Assembly: GCA_009774175.1 (NCBI GenBank)
Contig: VSNG01000015.1
Location: forward strand, 26,227 to 76,145
Direction of reading: 5' to 3'
DNA: 49,919 nucleotides
From: Lachnospiraceae bacterium
Lineage (GTDB): Bacteria > Bacillota > Clostridia > Lachnospirales > Lachnospiraceae
The notes below the pieces were generated by a model, which was given only the letters and a program-made list of their open reading frames with translations, ran no database searches and was not told the DNA's origin. Position numbers and translations under genes: made by a program. Below, piece by piece: positions 8,610 to 16,870 of the stretch. Every line of letters starts with the position of its first letter. The first letter of the stretch is position 1.

Positions 8610-9776
8610 TTATAAGCTGTTCTTTAAAATCTCCATGATTTCATCTTTGCTTGGCACCTTATAGCCGCCATCCATGATCAGTGTGCTTTCAACAATTCCC
8701 GGAAGCCTCTCCTCTGTTACCCCGAGCTCTTTCAGATGCATCGTAAGTCCCAGTTCTTCCATATAAGCCTCCATTTTTTTCAGGCCTTCAGCTGCAATCT
8801 GTTCATCACTTTTTCCTTCCGGATCTACATCCCATACGTTCATGGCAAATCTCTTGAACTTTGCCAGCCCAAACGGGCAGATAAAGCGATAATAGGCCAT
8901 GGATACCGCTGCAAGGGTCATGCCATGGGTTGCATCCGTATGCGCCGCAACCGCCTGCCCAAGCATATGCACCATCCAGTCTGTAGATTTTCCTTTTGCC
9001 ACCAGGGTATTTAACGCCCAAGTCGCAATCCACATGATGTTGCTCCTTGCCTCGTAATCCGTAGGATTCTTCACAGCGATCCTGCTGGAATGGATCAAAG
9101 ACCGCAGTAAGCCTTCCATCAGATAATCAGAAGTATTGTCGTCCTCCCCGGAGAAATATTGCTCCGTAATATGGTTCATGATGTCATAGATTCCCGCAAC
9201 CATCTGATACTGGGGCAGCGTGTAGGTATATACCGGGTTTAAGATGGAAAATTTCGGATACACCCTCTCATCAAATACATGGCCAATCTTCAATTTCTGC
9301 TCATGGTTCGTGATAACTGCGCCGCCGTTCATTTCAGAGCCCGTACCAACCATTGTCAGGACACATCCCACCGGGATGATCTCATTGTCCACATCTTTCA
9401 TTTGAAGATAATATTTTTCCCATGGATCTTCCGTACAGTATGCAGATACGGAAACCGCTTTTGCATAGTCGCAGACAGAACCGCCCCCAACCGCAAGAAT
9501 CAGGTCTGCCTTACCCTCTCTGGCAATCTTGCAGCCTTCATACAGCTTCTGTACCGTTGGATTTGGCATCACGCCTGCATTTTCAAACACATTTTTTCCA
9601 TTTGCTTTCAAAATCTCCATGACTTTATCATAGATACCATTCTTTTTGATCGACCCGCCGCCATACACAAGCTGTACATTCTGTCCATACTTAGGCAGTT
9701 CTTCATTCAGACTGGCAAGAGAATCCTCGCCAAAATAAAGCTTCGTCGGGTTACAATACATAAAATTTCCTAACAT
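8610..9776 (-). CDS. Iron-containing alcohol dehydrogenase
   Basis: A 388-residue group III alcohol dehydrogenase of the butanol dehydrogenase/YqhD type. The nucleotide-binding glycines GGGS appear around residues 39 and 97, and the metal-ligand region has an aspartate and histidine in IYDIMNHITEQYF and histidines in AAHTDATHGMTLAA. It reduces aldehydes to alcohols with NAD(P)H in the cytoplasm. The start ATG (9776) has AGGAGG close upstream. It follows the alpha/beta hydrolase gene by 33 nt and is presumably co-transcribed with it. The downstream SDR, AKR and flavodoxin genes that should complete such a redox operon are broken. Confidence 0.93.
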   Translation of the reverse strand: MLGNFMYCNPTKLYFGEDSLASLNEELPKYGQNVQLVYGGGSIKKNGIYDKVMEILKANGKNVFENAGVMPNPTVQKLYEGCKIAREGKADLILAVGGGSVCDYAKAVSVSAYCTEDPWEKYYLQMKDVDNEIIPVGCVLTMVGTGSEMNGGAVITNHEQKLKIGHVFDERVYPKFSILNPVYTYTLPQYQMVAGIYDIMNHITEQYFSGEDDNTSDYLMEGLLRSLIHSSRIAVKNPTDYEARSNIMWIATWALNTLVAKGKSTDWMVHMLGQAVAAHTDATHGMTLAAVSMAYYRFICPFGLAKFKRFAMNVWDVDPEGKSDEQIAAEGLKKMEAYMEELGLTMHLKELGVTEERLPGIVESTLIMDGGYKVPSKDEIMEILKNSL

Positions 9777-9809
9777 CGTCTTCCTCCTTGTATTTTAAAC
9801 TTAGAAATG

Positions 9810-10811
9810 TCATCTCATATTTTCCGAAAAAAACTGCTCCAGCTTATCGAACGGAATGGCGTCCTTCCCACCGCCGTCATACAGATCTGTATGGACTGCA
9901 TCCGGGATGATCAGCAGCTCCTTGTTATCTGTATAAGGGTTATCCTTCACCATAGCAGCATAGGCATCGCGGCTGAAATAGCAGGAATGTGCCTTCTCCC
10001 CGTGCATGATAAGGACTGCGCTGCGGATCTCATTGCTGTACTGAAGGATGGGCTGGTTCATAAAAGACATACAGCCGATCACATTCCAGCCGCCGTTGGA
10101 GTTTAACGAACGCTTGTGGTAGCCGCGATCCGTCTTATAATAATCATGATAATCTGCTACAAAGAAAGGCGCATCCTTCGGAAGCGGATCGACAACGCCT
10201 CCGCCCAGCGCATAGCCGCCATTTTTGTAATCAACGAGCCTCTGAGCGTTCATGGATTCTTTCTTTGCATACCTCGCATCAGCAGAGTTATCTGCATCAA
10301 AATATCCGTTTGCATTGACGCGGGACATATCATACATAGTGGAGGCAACCGTTGCCTTAATACGGGTATCCAGCGCCGCCACATTGAGGGCAAGGCCTCC
10401 CCAGCCACAGATCCCGATAATGCCGATACGCTCAGGGTCAACATTTTCCTGTACGGAAAGAAAATCAACCGCTGCCTGAAAATCCTCCGTGTTAATATCC
10501 GGCGAAGCCATGTAACGGGGTGTGCCGCCGCTTTCGCCGGTAAAGGAAGGATCAAAAGCAATGGTGAGGAAACCACGCTCCGCCATCGTCTGCGCATACA
10601 GTCCTGCTGCCTGCTCCTTCACCGCGCCAAAGGGCCCGCATACCGCAATCGCAGCCAGTTTCTTTTCAGCCCCCTTCGGCTCATAAAGGTCTGCCGCCAG
10701 CGTGATCCCGTAACGGTTAGGGAATGTCACCTTGCGGTGGGTCACCTCTTCACTTTTCGGGAAAGTCTTATCCCATTCCTTTGTCAATTCCAGTTTTACA
10801 GTATTTTCCAT
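9810..10811 (-). CDS. Alpha/beta hydrolase (dienelactone hydrolase-like)
   Basis: A 333-residue alpha/beta hydrolase. The nucleophile elbow reads GICGWGG, with cysteine at the nucleophile position as in dienelactone hydrolases, and the catalytic histidine is probably in PDAVHTDLYDG near the C-terminus. The open frame continues upstream without a stop, but ATG at 10811 has AGAGAGG nine bases before it and starts a normal N-terminus. The substrate is unknown. It lies in one operon with the alcohol dehydrogenase and divergent from the LysR gene, which likely controls both. Confidence 0.85.
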   Translation of the reverse strand: MENTVKLELTKEWDKTFPKSEEVTHRKVTFPNRYGITLAADLYEPKGAEKKLAAIAVCGPFGAVKEQAAGLYAQTMAERGFLTIAFDPSFTGESGGTPRYMASPDINTEDFQAAVDFLSVQENVDPERIGIIGICGWGGLALNVAALDTRIKATVASTMYDMSRVNANGYFDADNSADARYAKKESMNAQRLVDYKNGGYALGGGVVDPLPKDAPFFVADYHDYYKTDRGYHKRSLNSNGGWNVIGCMSFMNQPILQYSNEIRSAVLIMHGEKAHSCYFSRDAYAAMVKDNPYTDNKELLIIPDAVHTDLYDGGGKDAIPFDKLEQFFSENMR

Positions 10812-11054
10812 TTTGTAATGCCTCTCTTTCTTTTTTGTTATTTTTAATAATTCCTTTTCCATTTTCCATACTAAAAAATCAAGACAGTCAACCCTTCCCT
10901 GACTTTCATGCAGGCTATCCATCAGGCCGCAGCGATGCTTTCGCAGCATTTTAATCGCATCCTGAACCTGACCGTTACCATACAGCCTGCAGACCTGCTC
11001 AATAGTCTGAGCGCCACAGCCTGCATCTTTTAGATTCTGAATAAGCTCATCCGT
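10812..11054 (-). pseudogene. Small conserved-looking protein without a start codon
   Basis: Upstream of the hydrolase the same frame encodes about 81 residues with natural protein character (TDELIQNLKDAGCGAQTIEQ, later LDFLVWKMEKE) and no stop before the hydrolase ATG. A strong ribosome site GGGAGG (11062-11067) sits exactly where a start is expected, but the codon there is CAT followed by ACG. Loss of a single G from an ATGACG would explain this. Either the start is a non-standard ACG or the gene is dead. The frame also fuses to the hydrolase. Confidence 0.45.
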
Positions 11055-11094
11055 ATGACCGCCTCCCTTCCTGCTATGTCTGTAGTATATCCGC

Positions 11095-11123
11095 TTGACT
11101 TTTGTTTTGCTAATGGCTATAAT
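11095..11123 (+). promoter_or_regulatory. Sigma-A promoter of the LysR gene
   Basis: TTGACT (11095-11100), a 17-bp spacer and TATAAT (11118-11123) lie 43 bp before the LysR start codon. Confidence 0.75.
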
Positions 11124-11165
11124 TCATACCATGATATAATTTTTTGGAATATCACAGGAGGCAAT

Positions 11166-12044
11166 ATGGAGCTGCGAACCATGAGATATTTTCTTGCCGT
11201 GGCAAGAGAAGAAAACATGACCCGTGCGGCAGAGCTGCTTCACGTTACCCAGCCCGCACTCTCCAAGCAGTTAAAAGCACTTGAAGATGAGCTTGGGAAA
11301 AAACTGTTCACGCGCCACAGTTTCAGCATACAGCTGACTGAGGAAGGTGTTTTGCTTCGAAAACGGGCAGAAGACTTGATTAAAATGGCTGACAAAATTA
11401 CAACAGAATTTCTTGCTTTGGATGATGTTCTGGGAGGGGATGTTTACTTCGGTTTGGCGGAATCTTACCAGATTAGATGCCTCGCCGCCACAATCAAAAG
11501 ATTCAAAGAGTCTTACCCTGATCTACATTATCATATTACCAGCGGCGACACGGAACAGGTTACAGAAAAACTGGATAAAGGTATCATTGACTTTGCCGTA
11601 CTGGCGCAGGAACCCAATACTGCAAAATATCATTATTTGACCTTTCCCCATGCTGATCTTTGGGGTGTTGTCATGCCAAAGAGCTGTCCATTGGCAGAAA
11701 AAAAAGCCATCTGCGTGGATGACTTATTTGGACTCCCTCTTTTTTGTTCCGAACAGGGCTGGAGCAATGATATTTCCAAATGGTGTGGCAACAGTATGGA
11801 TAAATTACACCTTGAAGGGTCGTTTCGGCTATCATATAACGGATCGCTTTTTGTGAAAGAAGGACTCGGCTATCTTCTGACCTTTGAACATTTGATTGAC
11901 ACAAACCCTGAAAGCGGACTTGTTTTTCGTCCCCTCACGCCAAAGCTTGAAACAAAAATATATTTGATTTGGAAAAAATACCAAGTCTTCACCCCTATTG
12001 CCGAACGACTGCTTGAAAAATTGAAATCTGAATTGTTAGAATAG
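11166..12044 (+). CDS. LysR-family transcriptional regulator
   Basis: A 292-residue regulator with the LysR winged helix-turn-helix at residues 1-60 (MELRTMRYFLAVAREENMT, then LLHVTQPALSKQL) and a substrate-binding domain from about residue 90. ATG at 11166 has AGGAGG five bases upstream, and the longer upstream frame crosses the promoter. It is divergent from the hydrolase and alcohol dehydrogenase operon, the usual arrangement for a LysR activator and its target. The inducer is unknown. Confidence 0.93.
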   Translation: MELRTMRYFLAVAREENMTRAAELLHVTQPALSKQLKALEDELGKKLFTRHSFSIQLTEEGVLLRKRAEDLIKMADKITTEFLALDDVLGGDVYFGLAESYQIRCLAATIKRFKESYPDLHYHITSGDTEQVTEKLDKGIIDFAVLAQEPNTAKYHYLTFPHADLWGVVMPKSCPLAEKKAICVDDLFGLPLFCSEQGWSNDISKWCGNSMDKLHLEGSFRLSYNGSLFVKEGLGYLLTFEHLIDTNPESGLVFRPLTPKLETKIYLIWKKYQVFTPIAERLLEKLKSELLE

Positions 12045-12190
12045 AATCGAGACGTATATTTGCAAATATGGCTGGGAATCTGGCTGTACAGCACCTTTGC
12101 TTCCAGCGATACGCCGTCCAGCCGGATCTGCGTACCGTTTACAAACTCCTGATCCGTCTCTGCTTGTAAATTGCACATTCTTTTATAAAA

Positions 12191-12490
12191 TTATCGACTA
12201 TATCTTTGTAGCCTATTTCTGTCCTTCACCTTACAATACACAATCGCTACACCCGTGCTCACCGCCGTCGCCACAATCGCCGGCGCGATAATCCCCGCCG
12301 GATTCACACTCCCATACTGGCTCCTGTAGGCAATCATATTGACAGGAATCAGCTGCAAGGATGAAATATTCAAAATCAAAAACGTACACATCTCGTTGCT
12401 GGCGACACGCTTCCCGTCCGCCGAAACATACCCCGGCGTCCCCCTCTCCGCCTCCAGCTTCGCCAGCTCCTCCATCGCCTTAAGCCCGGC
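12191..12490 (-). pseudogene. Detached 3' end of spmA (second copy)
   Basis: Codes for the last 100 or so residues of SpmA (AGLKAMEELAKLEAERG onward) without the first half. Positions 12266-12490 match 16242-16466 base for base except at 12482, while the last 60-75 bp and the C-terminal residues differ (ends NRLQRYSR instead of NRRV). The frame happens to extend upstream to 12538 through non-spmA sequence, so it is not a complete gene. It marks the left side of the DUF262 cassette. Confidence 0.85.
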
Positions 12491-12492
12491 TT

Positions 12493-12510
12493 GTGTCAAG
12501 TTAGTGACAC
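12493..12510. repeat. Perfect palindrome at the spmA junction
   Basis: GTGTCA (12493-12498), six bases, TGACAC (12505-12510). It begins two bases after the point where spmA homology stops. It may be an element end or a recombination remnant, or a terminator-like stem for the minus-strand cassette, though no T-run follows. Confidence 0.5.
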
Positions 12511-12565
12511 GAAGTTTTTGTAGAAATTTATACACCAACTCGCCCCGGTAAATAGAATCCTAATC

Positions 12566-13411
12566 TTACAAATGTGTCCCAATATGCTTTACAATAATCC
12601 TTCCACCTAATATCCCCTGTTTCCCTGGAAAAAAATAAATTCTGTCCTGCTTCTCTTTATCAATATTAAACGTTTTGAACTTTGTATGCAATTCACAAAC
12701 TACTGTTTCTTCTTGCCCTGTTACTTCATTTATTCGCGTTTCCTTTAACGCCTGCACTTTTTCTCTTCCCGCCTGTGGCGAACAGTCAATCCCTGTATCA
12801 ATAATAAACTGCTTTGCAATCTCCCGGTATGATTTATGATTTTCCAACATATCACTAAATTTTCTATAGTAATCATTAATGCGAACTAAATGCTCTATAA
12901 TTTCTTCTCGCATATCTTCAAACTTTCTATTTAGTGTATTTACAGTTGTCTCTATTCCCTCCACAAAAAATATATTCGGAAAACATTCCTGCAAATCGTT
13001 GCAAAAATCGTCCTTCTTTTCTAACGCCAGATAATTCCTTATACTGATATAATACTCCGCTATCGTTGATATGTAATAAACGCTCTCTCCTTTAAACGAT
13101 AGCAATAATACTTTAATAGCAAGTAGCTTTCCTATTTTTCCAAAGAATTCTTCATATTTTCCTTCTTCTTTGCACTCCGCCCTTTCCAAGCGCCTAGACA
13201 GTTCCCTTTTTATATCGTTCAATTCAATCTGATCTTTGGAATAGAGCCATTCCCAAAGTTCTGCTTTATCTAATGTGCTTTTACATATCAAATTTTGGAT
13301 TCCATTTTTTTGAACAAACCGTACCAATTCCAGGAAGTCATCCAACTGATTTTCGGATGCTTTCGCAAAATCTTTTTCAATTTCTTTTTCCCACAGTATT
13401 ACCTTCTCCAT
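12566..13411 (-). CDS. Unknown protein, third gene of DUF262/ATPase cassette
   Basis: A 281-residue, mostly helical, highly charged protein without membrane segments. I do not recognise a family. The C-terminal 60 residues look like a compact beta-rich domain (VCELHTKFKTFN, then RIYFFPGKQG and GGRIIVKHIGTHL) and carry the histidines that could be catalytic or ligand-binding. Its ATG overlaps the stop of the ATPase gene by one base (TAATG), so it is translationally coupled. It is AT-rich like the rest of the cassette. It may be the effector of the system, which is a guess from position. Confidence 0.7.
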   Translation of the reverse strand: MEKVILWEKEIEKDFAKASENQLDDFLELVRFVQKNGIQNLICKSTLDKAELWEWLYSKDQIELNDIKRELSRRLERAECKEEGKYEEFFGKIGKLLAIKVLLLSFKGESVYYISTIAEYYISIRNYLALEKKDDFCNDLQECFPNIFFVEGIETTVNTLNRKFEDMREEIIEHLVRINDYYRKFSDMLENHKSYREIAKQFIIDTGIDCSPQAGREKVQALKETRINEVTGQEETVVCELHTKFKTFNIDKEKQDRIYFFPGKQGILGGRIIVKHIGTHL

Positions 13412-14535
13412 TACCTTCTCCTAAGTTCTCTCAGCGTTCTTAAATCCTCTTCCTCCTGATCCAAAAAACCTTCCGGCCATGTTTCCAAATCCATTCTTTC
13501 GTTTAAACCAATGTTTTCGACTGTATGGTTCGTATTCCTGCCATTCGAATCAACGGAAAAGAAATTAACACTTATATCTTCTGGCTTCATCGCATTTTTC
13601 AGGGCAGCAATCCTGATTCCATTTAGCACATGTTCACTGTGGGTTTCCACTATGACCTGAACTCCGGCCAACGCCATATTTGCTAAAAAATATCCTATAT
13701 GCGACTGTCCCTTGGGATGAAGATGTGCTTCTGGGTTTTCTACCAGAAAAACACTGCCGCTTTCTGCCATCAAACCCGTTAGAATAATTGGAAGAACATA
13801 TGATATCCCAAAGCCAAAATTATATGGTGACAAAAAGCCCGTATCCAGTGCCGACTGCCTCAGACTCATTCTGCTAATTCTTAAATCTGTCATATCATCT
13901 GCATTTATTTCAATTCCTGGTATCACATAATCCATCCAATATTCTACTTGCTTGCCAAATGTATTGACCTTTTTACCCTTGTCCATGCTAAAACATCTTA
14001 AATCTTCCACTTTGTGAGTTCCAAGTACACTCAATAAATGTACTGTGTTTTCACCATACACACCACAATTATCCACCAATTTAGAATCAATCGTCTGATA
14101 ATTTCTTGGTCCCTTTCTTTCTGCATTTAAATAATAAAACCCTTTTGAAAACAGTCCTTTGTCTGATGACATTTTTGCAATATCATAACTATTCCGGACG
14201 ATCATTTCCATTGGACTTTTGCTATTCGAACTGAGGATAAATTCATACCCATCTATTTTCAAACAAATATCCTCGCTACTTTTAGAAGACTTAATATGTT
14301 CTGCATCTCCCAGCTGTAATCCATATACATCATTCAACCGAATATTATATTCTTTCACCTGTGTATCCTTAAACATTATTGCCTGCTCATATATCTGTCT
14401 CAATAAAATACATGCCTGAATCACAGACGATTTTCCAACCGAATTACTTCCTAAACAAACAGTTATTTTTCCTAATTTAACTTTCGTTTTTTCTGAAAAG
14501 CATTTGAAATTCTCAATAGTAAGTTCCCGATGCAT
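13411..14535 (-). CDS. AAA ATPase of the AAA_15/DUF3696 type
   Basis: A 374-residue ABC-like ATPase related to the RecF/OLD group. Walker A is GSNSVGKSS (29-37), the Walker B region reads VFLVENPEAHLHPKGQS, and the distal histidine motif is VIVETHSEHVLNGIR. The C-terminus ends in a DUF3696-like stretch (DLETWPEGFLDQEEEDL). No TOPRIM or nuclease domain is fused, unlike full OLD proteins. Its ATG lies three bases after the DUF262 stop and it overlaps the next gene by one base, forming a tight three-gene unit. Such ATPases are common in anti-phage and toxin-like systems. The exact role here is inferred. Confidence 0.85.
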   Translation of the reverse strand: MHRELTIENFKCFSEKTKVKLGKITVCLGSNSVGKSSVIQACILLRQIYEQAIMFKDTQVKEYNIRLNDVYGLQLGDAEHIKSSKSSEDICLKIDGYEFILSSNSKSPMEMIVRNSYDIAKMSSDKGLFSKGFYYLNAERKGPRNYQTIDSKLVDNCGVYGENTVHLLSVLGTHKVEDLRCFSMDKGKKVNTFGKQVEYWMDYVIPGIEINADDMTDLRISRMSLRQSALDTGFLSPYNFGFGISYVLPIILTGLMAESGSVFLVENPEAHLHPKGQSHIGYFLANMALAGVQVIVETHSEHVLNGIRIAALKNAMKPEDISVNFFSVDSNGRNTNHTVENIGLNERMDLETWPEGFLDQEEEDLRTLRELRRR

Positions 14536-14538
14536 TAT

Positions 14539-15909
14539 TTATTCTCCTATTATCTTTTTTACAGTATCGTAAACAAGTTTCACATTTCTGGCATCATTCG
14601 TTGCCATAGACAAAGCATTTCTAAATTCTACATTATCGTTAATCGCCGCCTGTACCTGACTTGCTATCTTATCTTTGTCCTTTTTCTGAATGCGATCTGG
14701 CGTAATATCGCAAAGCGCTCTGGAAATACCTAAGAAAAGTGACTTGTTTACGTAATTTGCTTTTCTGAATGCTTTATCTTCAAATAAATAAAACGCATTA
14801 TCCATGGCCTGGAAAAAATGCTGCCTTATATCTTTAAATTTTTCCACCTCTAAAGCATTCAACACATCTACCGTATCATCTAACAGATCATCCATTCCTC
14901 CTTTATATTCATTTGTTATCACTTTATGATCTATCAGATAAAAAGCTATAAACCGCAAAACCAACTCATCATCCGCCATTCTCGCGCCGCTTATACTCTT
15001 TCTGGTAGCATGCAAAAAATGTTCAGATTCAGATAATTCATGTAAAAAACCTCTTGTTTGCGCATTTGCCAAGCAATTTCTAATTTCTTGGGCATTCAAC
15101 ACTTTTCCACCTGTATTAATCCTCTTAAAAATATCATATTTAACCTTACCCGGAGTCTGAGGATCTATTACGTTTATAAACAATTGTGTCTGCTCTATAC
15201 GTCTCACATACATATCTTCAAGACTATCAGATTTGGCATTTTCCTTTTTAAAATATTTACCATTGCATTCCGACAAATATTCCAGATTTTTCAGTCTGAA
15301 CTCATTTTTCATAAAAGCACTGATGACCGTTAATCTCTGTACTCCATCCACAACCTGAAATTTTCCTTCCTCATCCTGCGCAAAATAGAAAACTGGAATA
15401 GGGATTCTTAATAGTAGAGATTCTATTAATCTTGATTTTCTTGTGATATCATTCCACACAAAACCTCTCTGAAAGTCCGGCGAAAGATCAATATCTTCTG
15501 CTTCAATCATTTCGTTTATCTGCTTAATAGAAAAGGGTTTTGTGTCTACACGTATTAACTTAGGATTATATGGATTATATTTTACGTCTTCACTCCTTTC
15601 TTCCTCATCTGCATCATCAAAACCATCTTCCATATTAATCAACTGATTCATTTTAGTTTCAAACGCCGAATCCGCAAACTTTTGGCAAATTTCTTCTTCA
15701 GATTCTATTATTGTATCGCTCTTTTTTACCAGTTTAATCATTCTAATATCTTTATCTGTTATAATCTCAATTTCAAATTGCTCATCTTGAAATTTCCAAA
15801 TAATAGAATCGTCATTATTTTGCCGTTTCAACGTGAAAACATTAATTACATTATTATTATCTGTTAAATGGATTACCAATTTTTCAATCTCACTTTTTAA
15901 ATACTTCAT
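14539..15909 (-). CDS. DUF262 domain protein
   Basis: A 456-residue protein. The first 110 residues are an acidic, unrecognised N-terminal region. From about 115 a DUF262 (ParB/Srx-fold nucleotide-hydrolysing) domain follows, with DLSPDFQRGFVWN and the diagnostic VVDGVQRLT; most members have DGQQR, here it is DGVQR. DUF262 domains occur in the modification-dependent restriction enzyme GmrSD and in other defence proteins, but the DUF1524 HNH nuclease half of GmrSD is absent. The start ATG has AAGAGG nine bases upstream. It is the first gene of the cassette and has its own promoter at 15980-16008. Confidence 0.85.
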   Translation of the reverse strand: MKYLKSEIEKLVIHLTDNNNVINVFTLKRQNNDDSIIWKFQDEQFEIEIITDKDIRMIKLVKKSDTIIESEEEICQKFADSAFETKMNQLINMEDGFDDADEEERSEDVKYNPYNPKLIRVDTKPFSIKQINEMIEAEDIDLSPDFQRGFVWNDITRKSRLIESLLLRIPIPVFYFAQDEEGKFQVVDGVQRLTVISAFMKNEFRLKNLEYLSECNGKYFKKENAKSDSLEDMYVRRIEQTQLFINVIDPQTPGKVKYDIFKRINTGGKVLNAQEIRNCLANAQTRGFLHELSESEHFLHATRKSISGARMADDELVLRFIAFYLIDHKVITNEYKGGMDDLLDDTVDVLNALEVEKFKDIRQHFFQAMDNAFYLFEDKAFRKANYVNKSLFLGISRALCDITPDRIQKKDKDKIASQVQAAINDNVEFRNALSMATNDARNVKLVYDTVKKIIGE

Positions 15910-15979
15910 TATATTTTACCTCTTATCGTATTTTAAGATTTCTTGTGCTCAAAATATCGCTTAAATCTTTTTATCTTTA

Positions 15980-16008
15980 ATTATACTGCTATAATTATCG
16001 CTCGTCAA
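15980..16008 (-). promoter_or_regulatory. Sigma-A promoter of the DUF262 cassette
   Basis: On the minus strand TTGACG (16008-16003), a 17-bp spacer and TATAAT (15985-15980), giving a leader of about 65 nt before the DUF262 start. The remaining sequence to 16178 is AT-rich with no readable gene. Confidence 0.75.
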
Positions 16009-16178
16009 ATAATTATTGGCAAGGTTATCTGCTCATATACATATATGCATGCTATACTTGTATTTTTGCAAATATTACTTTCAATATCATCCAAGCATAA
16101 AATTCCCTGCAATATCTGATGCCAGTTCTAACAACCAGTTATACTGTCGGTCTTCTCCCCTATTAATCTTTTCACCAT

Positions 16179-16793
16179 TTAGACTCTCCTATTTCCATCC
16201 TTCATCTTACAATACACTACCGCCACCGCCGTACTCACAAACGTCGCCACAATCGCCGGCGCGATAATCCCCGCCGGATTCACACTCCCATACTGGCTCC
16301 TGTAGGCAATCATATTGACAGGAATCAGCTGCAAGGATGAAATATTCAAAATCAAAAACGTACACATCTCGTTGCTGGCGACACGCTTCCCGTCCGCCGA
16401 AACATACCCCGGCGTCCCCCTCTCCGCCTCCAGCTTCGCCAGCTCCTCCATCGCCTTCAGCCCGGCAGGCGTACACGCCCAGCCCAGCCCAAGCACATTG
16501 GCAATCAGATTTGCGGCAATATACTCTCTGGCCGGATGTCCCTTGGGAATTCCCGGAAAAAGAAAGCTGATGAAGGGTTGTATCCCTTTCGTCAGCTTTG
16601 CAATCAGGCCCGATTTTTGCGCAATCTCCATAAGTCCCACCCACAACGCCATCACGCCGATCATGGTGATACAAAGAGATACAGCGTCTCCGGCGGAATC
16701 CAGCGCCGCATTCGTCACCTCGGCCATTTTGCCGGTAAATGCGCCGTACACAACGCCAATCAAAATCATAAACGCCCAAATATAATTTAACAT
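16179..16793 (-). CDS. spmA: Spore maturation protein A
   Basis: A 204-residue integral membrane protein of the nucleoside recognition (Gate) family. It begins MLNYIWAFMILIG and contains GVMALWVGLMEIAQKSGL and the conserved EYIAANLIANVLGLGWA region. In Bacillus SpmA and SpmB act in spore core dehydration. The frame opens 15 codons earlier, but ATG at 16793 has GGAGG four bases upstream. The usual neighbour spmB is not found downstream; a DUF262 cassette stands there instead. The 3' 225 bp recur almost exactly at 12266-12490. Confidence 0.88.
   Translation of the reverse strand: MLNYIWAFMILIGVVYGAFTGKMAEVTNAALDSAGDAVSLCITMIGVMALWVGLMEIAQKSGLIAKLTKGIQPFISFLFPGIPKGHPAREYIAANLIANVLGLGWACTPAGLKAMEELAKLEAERGTPGYVSADGKRVASNEMCTFLILNISSLQLIPVNMIAYRSQYGSVNPAGIIAPAIVATFVSTAVAVVYCKMKDGNRRV
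16242..16466 (-). repeat. 225-bp direct repeat within spmA (other copy at 12266-12490)
   Basis: Identical to 12266-12490 at 224 of 225 positions, same orientation, exactly 3976 bp apart. Homology continues at lower identity towards the gene end and stops abruptly on the other side after AGCCCGGC. Confidence 0.9.
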
Positions 16794-16870
16794 GGAACCT
16801 CCACAGAAAATAACGTCTTTATTAGATTCTATGAACATTCCCGCACAATATGTTTATCAAAAATCCTTCC

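Noticed and set aside
11870..12178. Possible minus-strand gene after LysR
   Set aside because: Most of it overlaps the LysR coding strand. The part at 12045-12178 has protein-like character (QIRLDGVSLEAKVLYSQIP) but no start signal or family; at most an unidentified remnant.
12191..12538. Complete gene for a 115-residue protein
   Set aside because: Only the part up to 12490 is spmA-related; the upstream codons are chance extension through the junction, with no ribosome site.
12566..15909. Known GmrSD, Septu or PARIS system
   Set aside because: No DUF1524, HNH or TOPRIM domain is readable in any of the three proteins, so none of these names fits.
12491..16178. Integrase or transposase that moved the DUF262 cassette
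   Set aside because: All coding space is taken by the three cassette genes; no recombinase motif is present in any frame I read.
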